A program made the translations under genes and the position numbers. 64,000 bases of DNA from Lepiota brunneoincarnata (lineage: Eukaryota > Basidiomycota > Agaricomycetes > Agaricales > Agaricaceae), in NCBI GenBank assembly GCA_023014365.1, contig JAEBUN010000007.1, forward strand, positions 372,001 to 436,000, in the 5' to 3' direction. Shown here in pieces: positions 23,970-35,740 of the stretch. The number at the start of each line of letters is the position of its first letter. Position 1 is the first letter of the stretch. The notes below the pieces were generated by a model that searched no databases, had not been told where the DNA came from, and saw only the letters and a list, made by a program, of their open reading frames with translations.

Positions 23970-25462
23970 CTAACACCCTCCCAACTCTCTCCGGATCTCC
24001 CCAGCCCAAGCCATCAAAAAATAAAGCACACCGGCTGGCAATGCACACTTAATAGACACCTCTCTCCAATCCCATCTTCTTCTTCGCCTCCACTTATTCC
24101 ACTTTCTCCAATGAAGATACCCATAGTCCCTCGTGTTTCCGGCGTCCGCTTCCATATTCCTCCTTATTTCCCGTTCCCGCTCTCTATCTGAGATTCCGCC
24201 AGCAAGACCCGAAGATGATGCAGAATTGGCAGGTAGATTGCTCACAACCCAAATCTGTACGCTCCTACTCATACACGTTGTTGTGCCAATGACAGCCCAA
24301 ACCGCTGCGGGCCTTTTCGCTGCTTCAAGGATATTCACTGTTAAATGTGTTGCGGGCCAACAGATCCCTTGCAGTGCCAGCAGCCTGACGAGGGTTGACA
24401 GCGGGGTGTAATAATGCTTCCACCGCGTCAAAAGCCCCGTCGTCAGCGAAAGACACTGGTGTGCGGTGAGAAGAGCCTAGAATAAAGGAGTGTGAGTATA
24501 CCATTGCTGTGTGTATTGTAAAAACGCACCCAAAGCGACGCAATAAAATAATCGATTCGATCGGGTGGCGGTCTCCCCGAGCTTGTGAAACGAAGACTAG
24601 GGTCCGGAATGTACATGTATACGTGCCATAAACACCAAATGAACCCCAGTGATGCAGGTACGATCGCTAGCAGCCGCGAGACCTCGCACAGGAGTCGTTT
24701 CCATGGAGGGGATGAAGACGTTGGAGAGAAAGGCACGGAATTCGATAATGAAGAAGAAGTTCGAGATATGCGGGCCGTTGGGAGAGGCCGGGACTGTTGG
24801 TGCATCGTGAGCTAGGCTATATTTGGACGACAAAATAGGAATGAAAGCGACATTTCGACATGAGAGCAATCGTGACAAAAATCCACGCTCTTAAAGCTCG
24901 GAAGAAAAGCACTCACAGGCTCATCAGTCTCCGTCTCCGTCTCCCCCGCACAAAACATGCCAGGTGTCGTACAAATACCCTTCGGCTCCCCCTCCCACTC
25001 CCTCTCCACTTGCCTCCCCCTTTCCCTTGCAAATGGAATCCCACCAGCAGCCGTGAAAATCCGATGCCTCAGACTCGCGTTACCCGTCAGTTTCGATTTG
25101 CGTGCTCCAGGATACGCAGCAAGCGGTTGGGATTGGTGCGGGTGCGTGTGCAGATGAGCAGAAACTAGCGATGGGGTATGATTCACAGCAAGCGCAAACC
25201 TACCCCCAAACCCAGTCGGCGTCTGTGAGTGTGAAGCATAAATCATCCTATCGTCCTGTCCATCCTCCGAGTCCGAATTCTGTTGACTGCGAGAAAATGG
25301 ATGTCCAGGCTCTGAAGACAGCATTAAGGGGGGAGGCAACGATGCAGAATAAGGTGGGGGAGAAGGCAAGGATGTTGGTGAAGTTGATGCGGAACTAGGA
25401 TGTGCATTCATATTACTTGGTACCAATGCCACAGAAAGCGCCTGCAGCATGGGAGACGACAT
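23970..25462 (-). CDS. EOS1: EOS1-like N-glycosylation protein
   Basis: Endoplasmic-reticulum membrane protein resembling yeast Eos1, which is tied to N-glycosylation and oxidative-stress tolerance. The N-terminal half (ATG at 25462) is a disordered S/P/H-rich stretch (SASTSPTSLPSPPPYSASLPP). The membrane core starts in the next exon with LLCEVSRLLAIVPASLGFIWCLWHVY and DRIDYFIASLW. It joins, across an intron opening with GTGCGT, to ALLTAHQCLSLTTGLLTRWKHYYTPLSTLVRLLALQGICWPATHLT. Two more hydrophobic stretches follow, ending near the TAA at 23970. The open frame continues upstream of 25462 without an ATG to about 25800, so an extra 5' exon is possible. Confidence 0.8.
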
Positions 25463-26480
25463 GCTCTTCCTCGGTGCTCGGTTCGTACTTTCTTGATGCC
25501 TGTAATGTACCGAGGATGTAGATGGTGCGACAGCCTCATTCGTTGGTGTGGAAAGGTGGGACGCTGTGGTGGTCGGAGCGAGCTCCGCAGACGAAGACCT
25601 GGACGACCTGCGCCTACCAGTCCCTCCCGTATGCGTTTGTGCGTGGGAAAGCGGGAGAACGTCTCGAGACGCGGAAGACGCACGGAGACGTGAGCGTGGT
25701 GTATGTCGGCTGTTGGCTGCCAGCTTGTGGTTGGTTCTCTCTGTGGTATGGGAAGAAAGAGGTTGAGGTATATTGGATGCTTGGATGAATTCAAGTAGGA
25801 TGAGGAATTACGTAAGTCACAAGAAAGTAGCGAATATGACAAACCTTCGACCGAAAGTTCAACTTGACTTATACCAAAGACTCTGAATCCCAAAGGTATT
25901 CTATAATATGCAAAACATCTCATTGCGGTCGAGATGAATACGCATGGCTTCGATGCTATTGGACGCGCAAGAGCTAGGCTGTTTCCCTCAGGTTGTCCTA
26001 CATCAACGATGCACAGCGCCAGTCACGGGAGCCCCCGTTAGGCTTGCGAAACGAGCGCAGGCTTTGTGACTTGCAGTTGTAAATTAGATGTCTGGTCCGA
26101 TGATCGAAATCACGATTAAGACATAATATTGGGGACCTGACAGGGTACGATTATTCGAAATTTGCTTTCTCGGTCACCATCAATGAGCAGCAGGACTCCG
26201 CATAGTGTTCTTCAGGATATTCAGAAGCAGCAAGATAGAAACGCCACTGCATGGCCGGGTTGATAGAGCCTGGAAGTATCCCAGGTATGGCCTTCTTTTC
26301 TGCGTAGGTACTATGTTAAACATCGTCCAGTTGAAGGCGTATATCATTGCCGTGCACCGGAAGCCCGAAGTTTGTTAAGCGGGCACATCAGGTATGCTTG
26401 TTCCTTCGTTCACAGCGCCATTCGACATAACGTGTCGAAGGTAATGAATGAAACAGTTACGGGAGGAGTGGCAACCTTAT
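25463..26480. other. Intergenic stretch, possible 5' exon of EOS1-like gene
   Basis: From 25463 to about 25800 the minus strand stays open in the EOS1 frame (S/T/R-rich, no ATG) and may be coding. Beyond that, to the start of the NTPase remnant, nothing is recognised. Confidence 0.35.
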
Positions 26481-26489
26481 TTGATATGC

Positions 26490-28994
26490 GCCCGACTTTT
26501 GCCACCGGCCTCATCAGTATTCTTTGGCCGCCAGGAAAAGGTTGGAAAACTCGTTAACGTGGTAGTCTCGACGGCTGAACAACCAGCTCGAGTGGAAATC
26601 TAGGGGCCTGGAGGTGTAGGTAAAACATTGCTTGCGCTTGGGCTTCTCCGCAATGCCACGGTCGAAGCTGTGTTCGGGAGTCAGACGTTTTTTGTTCGCT
26701 GCGACGTCATCACAAGTCCGGATGGCTTGGTTTCGGCCATTGCCACAGAACTGGATAAGTATAACGGGAAGGGCCTTGCTTACTCGCCTACGACAAATGT
26801 TGCTCGCAGGTTCAGATCAGTGCAACCTCCTACGAATCACCCTGGGAACTAGGACATGCTCGATCAACTGACATAGATTCGTCTGTTGATTCTCGCCATG
26901 ACCCTGCTTGGACTCGAACCCCCAGCGGGTACCAAATGGAGTCGCCCGTTTTTTCCCACTGCTTAAGCCGTCAGATCCAACCGCAGCGCGATCAGCATTT
27001 ATGGCGGTTTCCGACGCAGATGATGGTGTCAGCGAACTTTTGAATAAGCTCGATAATCTTCCTCTCGCAATTACGCTCAGGGCCAACCTCGCACAGTTCG
27101 AAATTACTGCTTCCCTTCTAAAACGACGGGAGACGGACAATGTTACGATGCTGGCTCGAGGATTGGCCGATCGTTTGACGAGCATGGAGGTATCAATCCG
27201 GGTTTCTTTCGATAGCCCCCTTGTTCGCGAGAATTCAGAGGCTCTCCCATTGCTATCCCTTAGCTCGCTCCTTTCGGATGGTATCGAAGGCCAAACCCAA
27301 TAAGAGGCCATTACGTCTTCGTTCAAGAATACAGGTCGAGCGGCATCAACCCTGGAGCAGGTTTCCCTCACATGCGGGACGAAGACGCGTTATTTTGCTG
27401 TCCTGGCACCAACCAGACTCTATCTTCTCCATCACCAAGTCAAGCCCGCACTTTCTCACAGCCAGGGCTTGCTCAGATACTACCTCGAGCTCGCCTCACG
27501 GGTATCCACTCTCGAATTGAACACCAATGGCCAGGCTATCATACGGTTCTTGGTGGGCAAAATGGGAAAATACGGGCGGTATTAATCTCCGCCGTATCGG
27601 ATGACGCCTTTCGATCAGATGCAGGTGTTTTGAAGCAGATAATACAAGCAACAATAGACACCACGGACTTATACTGCTCTACGGAACTTGGGGACACTGG
27701 GCCACTGGCGGTAGCCACGAGGGCTGTTCGTTGCGCACGACTCAGTGACCTTGAGGCTCAGTGTATTCTCAAGAAAGGGGAACTATTGTACTCTAGGTCA
27801 AAGAGAGGCCTCGCAAACGCAGCATTTTGTTGGGCACTCGACTGTTCAAAATTGGAGAGCAGTTGTCTGGCCGATCCCGGTGTTATTTAATGCTGGACCT
27901 GATTGAGAATCAGGGTAACAACCATGAAGTGGCTGAAGAGCACGAACGCCTTGCACTCGAGCCCGCCGGAGCCGCAGAAGATGATAATGCTGTGATGGGG
28001 ACTCCATCCCTGCGCGCTTTCTCAGAAAATGATGTTTTATTACACATAAAGTGCTTTTGGCGCCTTGCTCAATCCTTTGTTTGGATGGGGAAATACAATC
28101 AAGCGAAGGACATATCGCAACCGCCCTCACGGCGTACACGCAAACGTCACATTCACGAGCCCAGGCCCGGTGTCAATGGCTCCTGGGGTTCAACGAATAT
28201 GAGTCGCTTTAGATCTACTCACTTGCCATTATCCCAGTACCGAACAGTTGGAGACCCTATAGAGGAAGCGAAATGTCATCGAATTCTCTCTCGGTTTGGG
28301 TTTGCTGAAGCGAACAAGCTCCTTCACCAAGCCATCAGGGCATATGAAACTGTCAAATGGACGTCTGGACTAGCCGATTGCAACCAGGCGCTTGGCGTGT
28401 TTCGGCCGCGGTTTGTGACAAGTCGCCCTGAGGGACTTTCGCCAAGCGTTAACCTTTACAAGGATATTTATCATGAAAGTGGTGAGGTATTCTGTCAATG
28501 GGCTTTGGGGGAGATTGCGCTTCGCAAAAATGACTTTGAGGCGGCTCGTGGCCGCTTCACAGCAACTGGGACTCTCGGCACGTCTATCGCAGACCAAGCG
28601 CGACATCACTACGATCTGGCCCGCCTTTTGCTGGCGACTGCTAGTACACTCTCGGAGGACTTGATTGCTACGATCCGGACTCACTGCGACGTCACTCGGA
28701 CAGCCTTCGAACGGCTACCATTGGAAGCAGGGCGTTGCATGTTGCTTTTGCAATGACGTTGAAACGGATCGGGGCCTTGAAGAGACGGGGCGGCCCCTCG
28801 AAAAGGCCGTGGCTCGTATCTGTCGACGCTCACAGAGATACAGGATATATTGCTTGTTGCAACTCTTCTGGCTCGAGCAAAGAAACACAGCTACGGACGC
28901 TAAATCCCTTTCAGAACAAGTGCAAATGCAGTTCGAATTCGCACATGATTCAAAGAAACTCGAGGAACTGGCTGAATACTCGGAACGCGTGTGA
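26490..28994 (+). pseudogene. Decayed P-loop NTPase-TPR (NLR-like) gene
   Basis: Remnant of a STAND-type NTPase with C-terminal helical repeats, a class abundant in agaricomycetes. SSVFFGRQEKVGKLVNVV near 26510 leads into AEQPARVEI, a TAG stop, then GPGGVGKTLLALGLL (Walker A) near 26608. The frame then gives FFVRCDVITSPDGLVSAIATEL. After a frame change come KLDNLPLAITLRANLAQFE and DRLTSMEVSIRVSFDSP near 27050-27230 (winged-helix side). Another frame change gives LRYYLELASRVSTLE near 27475, and TPR-like helices run from 27600 to 28990 (VFCQWALGEIALRKNDFEAARGRF, YDLARLLLATASTL). Stops and at least four frame changes exclude one product by simple splicing. It was probably a cytosolic sensor; no N-terminal effector domain is visible. 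Confidence 0.78.
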
Positions 28995-29365
28995 ACGCTG
29001 CGTTGAAGTGCTGTCGTCTCATTGCTGATTTTCATTAGGGCCACGGTGGCGGGTCGAGCCGGTGCAGATGCGACCCTACTCATTGCCTGTCAGTATTCAA
29101 GTAGTAGGAAGTCGGAATGCATTGGTTGATTTCAGACATGGCAAAGATGCTCGCATATCCACCGCTGATCTTGGATAGTGTTGTCAAGCCGAATAACATA
29201 TGTAGGAGCTGATGTCAACACCTAATTCCATCGATATGTTCAATACATAAGTCGCACAAGAAACAAGGACGAGCTACGTAGCAAGAGCTCGGACATAAAC
29301 ACATGGCTATAGGCTACAGAAGCAGGGTACTATGTAAGCCACGAAAGAATAAGAGCAGGAAGAGC
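28995..29365. other. Convergent intergenic stretch
   Basis: Between the end of the NTPase remnant (plus) and the stop of Argonaute (minus). Nothing recognised. Confidence 0.5.
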
Positions 29366-32300
29366 TTAGATATAAAACATGCTGTCTCGGATATTCTTAT
29401 GTAACTAATCACCTCCGTTAGCTCAGGAAACAGAGAGGAGCAAAGAGAAAGACTCACTCCTTCGCCCCAAGCACCCTGCGCCTCCCTAAATGCGACAGCT
29501 CTCTCCTCAGCACTCCTTTTCGAGCTCCTAACCGATGACCTATCATCCACCAAAAAGTCATTCAAATAACACCGGCCTCGCTCGCAAGCCAAATCCGCGT
29601 AATACGCAGGGGGTATCAAGCTTACAGCCTTGGTCGCTCGCGCATACAAGTGGCTAAAGTTGTGGGTTCCCCCCTGGATCTCGTCTGCTCCAAACTTATT
29701 TTCGTCGTATATAACGGTATAGTGGGTCGCTTTGACCGTGCCTTGGAGCCCGGCGTGGGCTTGCAGATAAAAGTCAAAGTCAAAGCTAATGTAAGCTATT
29801 AATTTTTGCTCTCTCTGGCGGGACGCACAATGAGCACTTACACGGCTGTGACACCCTTGTCGACGACTGTGCCCGGACGGGTATTGCCATTCCTGTCGGC
29901 GAACTGGGAGTTCGTAGGGAAGAACCTGTCTCATTTGTTCAAGCATCTGGCAACGTGTTGAATTCAGGTAACATACCTCGCATGATGGCGTTTTCTAAAG
30001 GGGATAACTTGTTGGTAGGATGACAAATTTGAATTGTAAATTACACGCTCACCCGCAAATAACAATAGACAGTTGAGGTCTGTACTTTGGCCTCTTCTGT
30101 GTCTCGAGTTTCTTGAACGCTCCAAGCAGCTCTGGCAGTTCCTCACGAAGTACGACGTCAAATTGTCCCTTTTCACGCAAGTGTGGTTAATATATGGAAC
30201 TGTTGTGGTATGTGCTCCACTTTACCTCGGATACGCCGTCTCTAAAGATAAAGATACGTTGTGGCAGAAATCTGTTCTTCTTCTCGTACGCAAGAAGTCG
30301 CTCAACCATCATATCACGCAATTCATCCACCATCTGACCCATGGTGTCCTTCAGCAACATACCCAAATAAGCTTACGGGCGATACGCTCTCACCTCTTTC
30401 GACTCCTTGTTCGGGTTGGGTTGTTGAATACACATACTTGCAGGAAACTGCGCATAGGATTCATCTATGCTCGCTACAACTGCAGCGATCGATGGTGTCC
30501 CTGGTCGACTGGTTGGTCCTGCATGCGTAACATCGATGCCAACCATCATAGTAGGTTTCTTCTTCAACCATGCCATAGCCTTCTCATCGAGCTTTTATCT
30601 CGGATGAGCACATGCCAAAGAAGAATAAACTTGGGCAAATCCATTACCTGATGATTGACCCCTCCCAATTTGGTGTTCAGCTTCAAGGCGACGTTTGAGA
30701 AATATTGGTCTTGTTTCCTGGGGTCTCCTAGGGCCTTGTCGAGCTGCATGCAGAGTGTGTGAATGCCCAACTCCACATCCCCGATTTTCTGTGTGGAAGA
30801 CAATCAGCATGATTTATTCACAAGAGGAAAAGCAGGGTTTAAACCTTTAAACCAGGATAGATGTGGTTATCCCGATTCTCCAACAATACCAAGACAAAAG
30901 TATACTTTTCAGCCAGAGCCTTCTTCAACCGGTCCCTGATGGTATTCAAGGATCGACTCCTCATTGCATCATCCTCATGAGGGCGGCTCAAGAGGGCAGC
31001 AAGAATGGGGGGCCTCGTATTAGGTATACTCATCCCACTCGTCCTGCACTTGGCTGCGAATCCATCGACCAAACCAAGAAGTGCCGGATCATCCGGTGAT
31101 TCAAACCTATTGATCCCATCACGAATGACAAGTACACACCACCCCCCTACCACGCCCCCCCGATGGAACTTGACATTGAGAATATTCCAACTCCCATTCT
31201 GCACCTTCGCGTTACCACTTTTGTAGTTTAACGAGGGGGGTGGGAGTTCTCGTGCCGGGATCACGGTCATTTGTGTGTCAATGGTGATACCAAAAGCTTC
31301 GAGAGGGGATTTAGAAGGAGCGAAACCGAGGGAATTGAAGCCAATGCGGGTGATGGCGTCGGCATTTTCACGAGGACGGTTGCAGGCGACTTTGATCATA
31401 GAGGCGGTTTCGCGGTCGGAGAGGCGGCCGCGGAAGGCGTTGCCTGGTTCGACGTCGCAGAGTTCTGCGGGGACGTAGACGGGTTTTGCTTTTGTCCCGA
31501 GGTTGACGACGGGGAGGTTGGCGGGGTACTGGAGGGTGATATTGTATGCTTGTTTGGATCGGTGTGGGTGAGTGGAAGAGATGATAGGAGGTAGGGATGC
31601 TTACTCTTCTTGAAATACTGTTCTACGGAGACCTGGCCTGTGTCGGTCTTAAAGTAGGTGTTTCGGGCTGAGGTGGTCATGACCTGGAATAATTTTCTGC
31701 AGTGACCGAGGTGTCGAGTCTTGACTTTGATACTCTTGATCATTTTGTCTGGGAGAGTGGGCATGGCACCATGGGACCTTTGATTGAACGAGAAGAGGAT
31801 ATCGGCTAGATTACCCGCAGAAACAAAGGCCGACACGCATACGTTTCTTTTCTTTTTTTTAAAGAGTGAATTTCATCGTGAACTGGTAAAGCTTACACGT
31901 TGACCATGAGTTGTTTGTATGTGGGCCGGACAGAGACAGCGAACCCCTGCCATGCTTCGAGGTTGGGACTTAGACGCTGAGGTTGTGTTGGAGTGTTGGA
32001 AAAGTATTTGGGTACGGTTCGCCCAACGCGGACCATCATCTTGGATGCGTGTGATTGGATGATCAGATTCAATGCAGAGGTCAAGGGAGCGAGGTCGTAG
32101 TTGCGTGCATTATGCTGACCATCTGTGTATCTAGGTCATTGTAAGACCGGTGGGATAAAGAAAAAAAAGATGGCGAAGTCCTCGTACTGGTTGAGGTCTC
32201 GAGTATGGAGCTCGCGCTCGAACTTGATAGTAACGATATAGGGAGTCGCGTCTGACCTGGGTCCCTTTTCACCCTCATCGTAGAACGGTACGTTAACGAC

Positions 32301-32918
32301 CAAAGGCTGAGGAAGTTTCTCGGCAGAAACCAGCCTTTGGCTCCTATCATGAGCTATGTGGGACCGAAAGGGTTGACAACTTGGGCTCTGCTCAAGTAAT
32401 TGGAAAATCCTCAGCTTGATACCCTCTTTGTCAGATTTAGGACCCTGTATGTCCACAACGTAGTCATAATAGACGTCCTTTTTTATCCTTGTGGCAAAGA
32501 AATTGGCACGGAGAGTGATGGCTTGACCGAGGGTGCCGTAGCCAGGACGCAACGGCCTTTCGGGACCAGTCGAGGGCTGGAGACGGAGCGAAGAAAAGGT
32601 AGCAATGAGATTTTTCAAATTGTTGTCCAGGAGACGATCAGGAACTTGAGCAGGAATAGTTTCTTGGAAGATAACAGAGCCCGTGGGGGGTCCACCACGT
32701 GCACCACTGAAGCCACCAGGAGCGTAGTTTCCGCCTGGGCGGGGGCCACCGCCGCCCCCACGAGCACGTCCTCGAGCAGGTCCAGGGGCACTGGAGCTGC
32801 TGTCGGAGCCTCCTCCTCCGCGGCCACCTCCTCGGTTAGGTGACACACCTCTCCCGCCATGGAAAGGTGGGGCACCCCCCCGTTGAGCTCCGCCGCGCTG
32901 TTGGCCTCTGTTACTCAT
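29366..32918 (-). CDS. Argonaute, slicer residues retained
   Basis: Small-RNA-guided effector of the RNA-silencing complex. The ATG at 32918 opens an RGG-rich tail (GGGRGGGGSDSSSSAPGPARGRARGG). N and linker-1 follow (RPGYGTLGQAITLRANFF; DLNQ joined to YTDGQHNARNYDL; LEAWQGFAVSVRPTYKQLMVNVD-type). Then come PAZ (NTYFKTDTGQVSVEQYFKK, AYNITLQYPANLPVVNLG, VYVPAELCDVEPGNAFRGRL) and MID (KYTFVLVLLENRDNHIYPGLK, ALKLNTKLGGVNH). PIWI carries GIDVTHAGP, IFIFRDGVSE joined to GQFDVV, and THNFSHLYARATKAVSLIPPAYYADL, so both aspartates and the histidine of the catalytic tetrad are present. The last exon, entered at ATAAG, encodes NIRDSMFYI and stops at 29366. About ten introns, no lesion. Slicing is predicted, not shown. 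Confidence 0.93.
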
Positions 32919-33019
32919 GGTAATTGTAGTGGGCTGGTGGTTAGAAGTCAAGAGCTGTTAGTTGTGGCAGTGGGATTCGCAGAGATGACTCGCAGGCTGT
33001 CATGCGGTGATGCCAAAGG

Positions 33020-33028
33020 CACGTGATC
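33020..33028 (+). promoter_or_regulatory. CACGTGATC box in the Argonaute/PTC7 divergent promoter
   Basis: The 170-bp gap between the two start codons contains CACGTGATC, an E-box core with a GATC extension. The same nine bases occur at 54268-54276 in the MAGOH/SUS1 divergent gap. CACGTG is a common bHLH-type target in fungi; regulation by it here is inference. Confidence 0.4.
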
Positions 33029-33088
33029 TATAGGCGCGGGGTGGACCGGAGAGAGAGTGAGATGAGATGAATTTTGTCTCCAGCAACG

Positions 33089-35071
33089 ATGAAGAAACAC
33101 TGGTGTTGCGCTGTTCTGCCCCGTGTTCGGTCCAACTCTCTTTCGTCGCCCTCTCGTCTCTACTCAAACTCTGCTGCTCTCTCTCTCCTTGACTCGTCTT
33201 CTCCACCAAGACCAGGACTCTCTACACCCCGCCTCCCAATAGAGGCAAGGCCTGCAGAAGTCGAGGGCACGCCCAACTCACAGAACCACTCTCACTCACA
33301 CCACCCGCCCTTCTCTCTCGCCTTTACCCAGCCCCAGTCCTCTTCAGGCCCGACACTCGCGAACTCAATTCCCCAGGGCCAATACGCCCTCTTCCCCTAT
33401 GCCTCTCTCAACCCTCCCTCCTACGTCTCTTCTTCATCAACAACTCAACAGCCATCGTCAGATCCCCACCCCCACCCCCGCCCCAAACGCCAACGTCTCA
33501 GGTACCAGCTTGATGTTGGTGCATATGGAATCCCAAAACGCTGTAGAGCCGCACCCGGATCTTCCTCCTCCCGCAGACACTTCCACGCGCAGTCCTACAA
33601 GCCCCCACAGGAAGATCTCACTCTCTCGGTTCAGGTTGGTGAAGATGCCTATTTTGTCCGTGGTAACGCCATGGGCGTAGCCGACGGCGTCGGCGGCTGG
33701 TCTAAGACTCACCCCAGACCTTCATCCACGCCCTCTGCACTCTTTGCCCGCCGCCTCATGCATTATTGTTCTGCGGAGGTTGAAATTGCTACCGCAGACG
33801 CTTCCGAAAAGGACCCGCCCTCCCATTTGACTCTGCCACCTCTGACCCCTGCCCCCGGATCTCACCCGCCTCCCCCCTCGAAACCACAGTTCTCGTTCAC
33901 CCACCATCTCAAACCCCGCCCTACCCCCAATCCCTGGAAATGGTCACACTCATCTCTTACCCTGCATGATTTCTTTGCAGAAAAAGAACAACAGCAATCG
34001 GAACCCAAATGTGAGCACGAGGAGCTCCAGCAGGACTTGGAGGATTCATTGGAGGAACTTAGTGAGGGCATCGATGTGCTCCAGATACTCGAGCGAGCCT
34101 ACGACAAGACTCTCAAGGCCCATGTCATCTCTCCCCCAGAACCCCCACCCTCATCCACTACGGAGACGGTGCCACTTCTCTCAGGCTCTTCTACAGCACT
34201 CCTTGCGGTATTGGATCATCCACCCAGAACATCTATTTCTACTGAATTGCCATTGGCTACTGCTGCTACGACTATTACCACCGCCACCACCACAACCACC
34301 GCCACCTCGAGCACGACTACCAGCTCATCGCTCGAATGCGAGCTAGATGAGTCAGATACAGAAAATGCCGGTGAAGGTGATTATGATGCCGTGATCAAGA
34401 TTGCACACGTCGGCGACTGCATGGGCATGCTGGTCCGCGGAGAGGATATTGCCTGGAGGAGCGAAGAAATGTGGTGGGAGGTGAGTCCCTTATCTCGCAC
34501 CTTTCATTTAACTAAATTAATCACCTGACATTTTTAGTTCAACACCCCAGTGCAGCTGGGCCCCTCCACCTCCACCTCGGTCACCCCAAGCAACTCGGCC
34601 AGAGTGTTCACTCTGCCCGTCAGAGCGGACGATATCCTTATCCTCGCAAGTGACGGTCTCAGTGATAACCTCTGGGATGAAGACGTTCTCGACGAAATCA
34701 TCCGTTTCAAAAAGGCTTTTCTAGCTAGCCCCAAGGACGAAAACAACGGCAACGATTCGGGGTATTCGTCCCCGTCTCTCGAGCAGGGAGGCCCACATCA
34801 GGAGGGTGTGTTGAAACGTAGGACGTTGGCTGGTATGTTGAGTGAGGCTCTGTGTTCCCGTGCTAGGAGTGTAAGTGAGTGTCACCGGCATCGGCGTCGC
34901 TGCTTATCTCGCATTACGGGCGACTCTGGAGAAGAGTCGAATTCAGAGGATGAGGTACCGTTTGCGAGGAGGGCAAAAGAGGCTGGTAAGAGGTTTTCAG
35001 GTGGAAAGAATGATGATATTTCTGTTGTTGTTGCTGTAATTTCTCCAAAAGAAAAAATGGGCAATCTGTAA
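33089..35071 (+). CDS. PP2C-family phosphatase, PTC7/PPTC7 type
   Basis: Metal-dependent Ser/Thr phosphatase of the Ptc7 branch, usually mitochondrial in yeast and animals. The first ATG is at 33089 (MKKHWCCAVLPRVRSNSL, a basic, hydroxylated N-terminus compatible with import). Two exons (33089-34480, 34538-35071) join in frame to 641 residues. Motifs: VGEDAYFVRGNAMGVADGVGGW (metal-binding DGxGG), GSSTALLAVLD, IAHVGDCMGMLVRG, ILILASDGLSDNLWDEDV and FSGGKNDDISVVVAVI, giving the conserved aspartates. It is about twice the usual length. The excess is S/T/P-rich sequence before the domain (residues 15-150) and inside it (about 215-390, with threonine/alanine runs near 34250-34340). The intron carries GTGAGT and ends TTTTTAG. 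Confidence 0.9.
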
Positions 35072-35740
35072 CTTTACACGTAGATATTTCGGATTCAATG
35101 TAGTCAATAGTCCTCTAGAATTCATTAGGGTGGATATATTTCGCCACTATCATTAAAACAAATAAGTGAATGAACATGTATGATGGTTGCAGAGGCATCT
35201 CAGGCAATTAAAATTATCCAAAAAAAAGAGTGGCTTGCAGATAGAAGGAACAATAAATATAGATATATAGCTTTTCCGTGTGACTGTACAGTACAATGCA
35301 TTTGTCAGTGCATTTTGGGTGTGGGAGCGTTTATGGCACCCTCTATAGGGCTCTTATATTGTCATCAGTCTCAAGTGTATGTATATTTGAACAGCTATCA
35401 AATATTTATGTATTACCTCTCACACATGTCCCCGAATCACAACACCTTCATTTGACTGATCAGGATCGCAGCTACAGGAACATAGGGTTCATTATTCCCG
35501 AGGAAACAAGAAAGTAGGGAGGGATACTCGTATCGCAAAGGAATGTCAAGAACCAAAGGCCAAATCGCCTCCCAACAGAGAATAAAAAGTGAATGAACGA
35601 GCGGGTCGAGTAAGCGTATTCCAGGGTATAGTCAGGGATAAGATTTTGAACTACTAGTATGCATCAAAGGGGATAGGAGATAAAATGGCCACCCTCCATC
35701 AAGAAATGGTTCGAAGGGTATTATCATGTAAAGCGTCCAT
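35072..35740. other. Convergent intergenic stretch, AT-rich
   Basis: Between the stop codons of the phosphatase and the septin. AT-rich with short A-runs. No gene or element recognised. Confidence 0.5.

Noticed and set aside
25408..25923. 171-codon minus-strand open frame
   Set aside because: Overlaps the open upstream extension of the EOS1-like gene in another frame; no domain or credible start.
26905..26935. tRNA-like T-arm sequence (complement of GGGGGTTCGAGTCC)
   Set aside because: Lies within the coding homology of the NTPase remnant and has no matching A box or cloverleaf.
32919..32951. Eleven-codon extension of Argonaute
   Set aside because: It would start at TTG; the ATG at 32918 is used.
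33074..33088. Upstream extension of the PTC7 frame
   Set aside because: Begins at TTG; the first ATG at 33089 starts a better import-like N-terminus.
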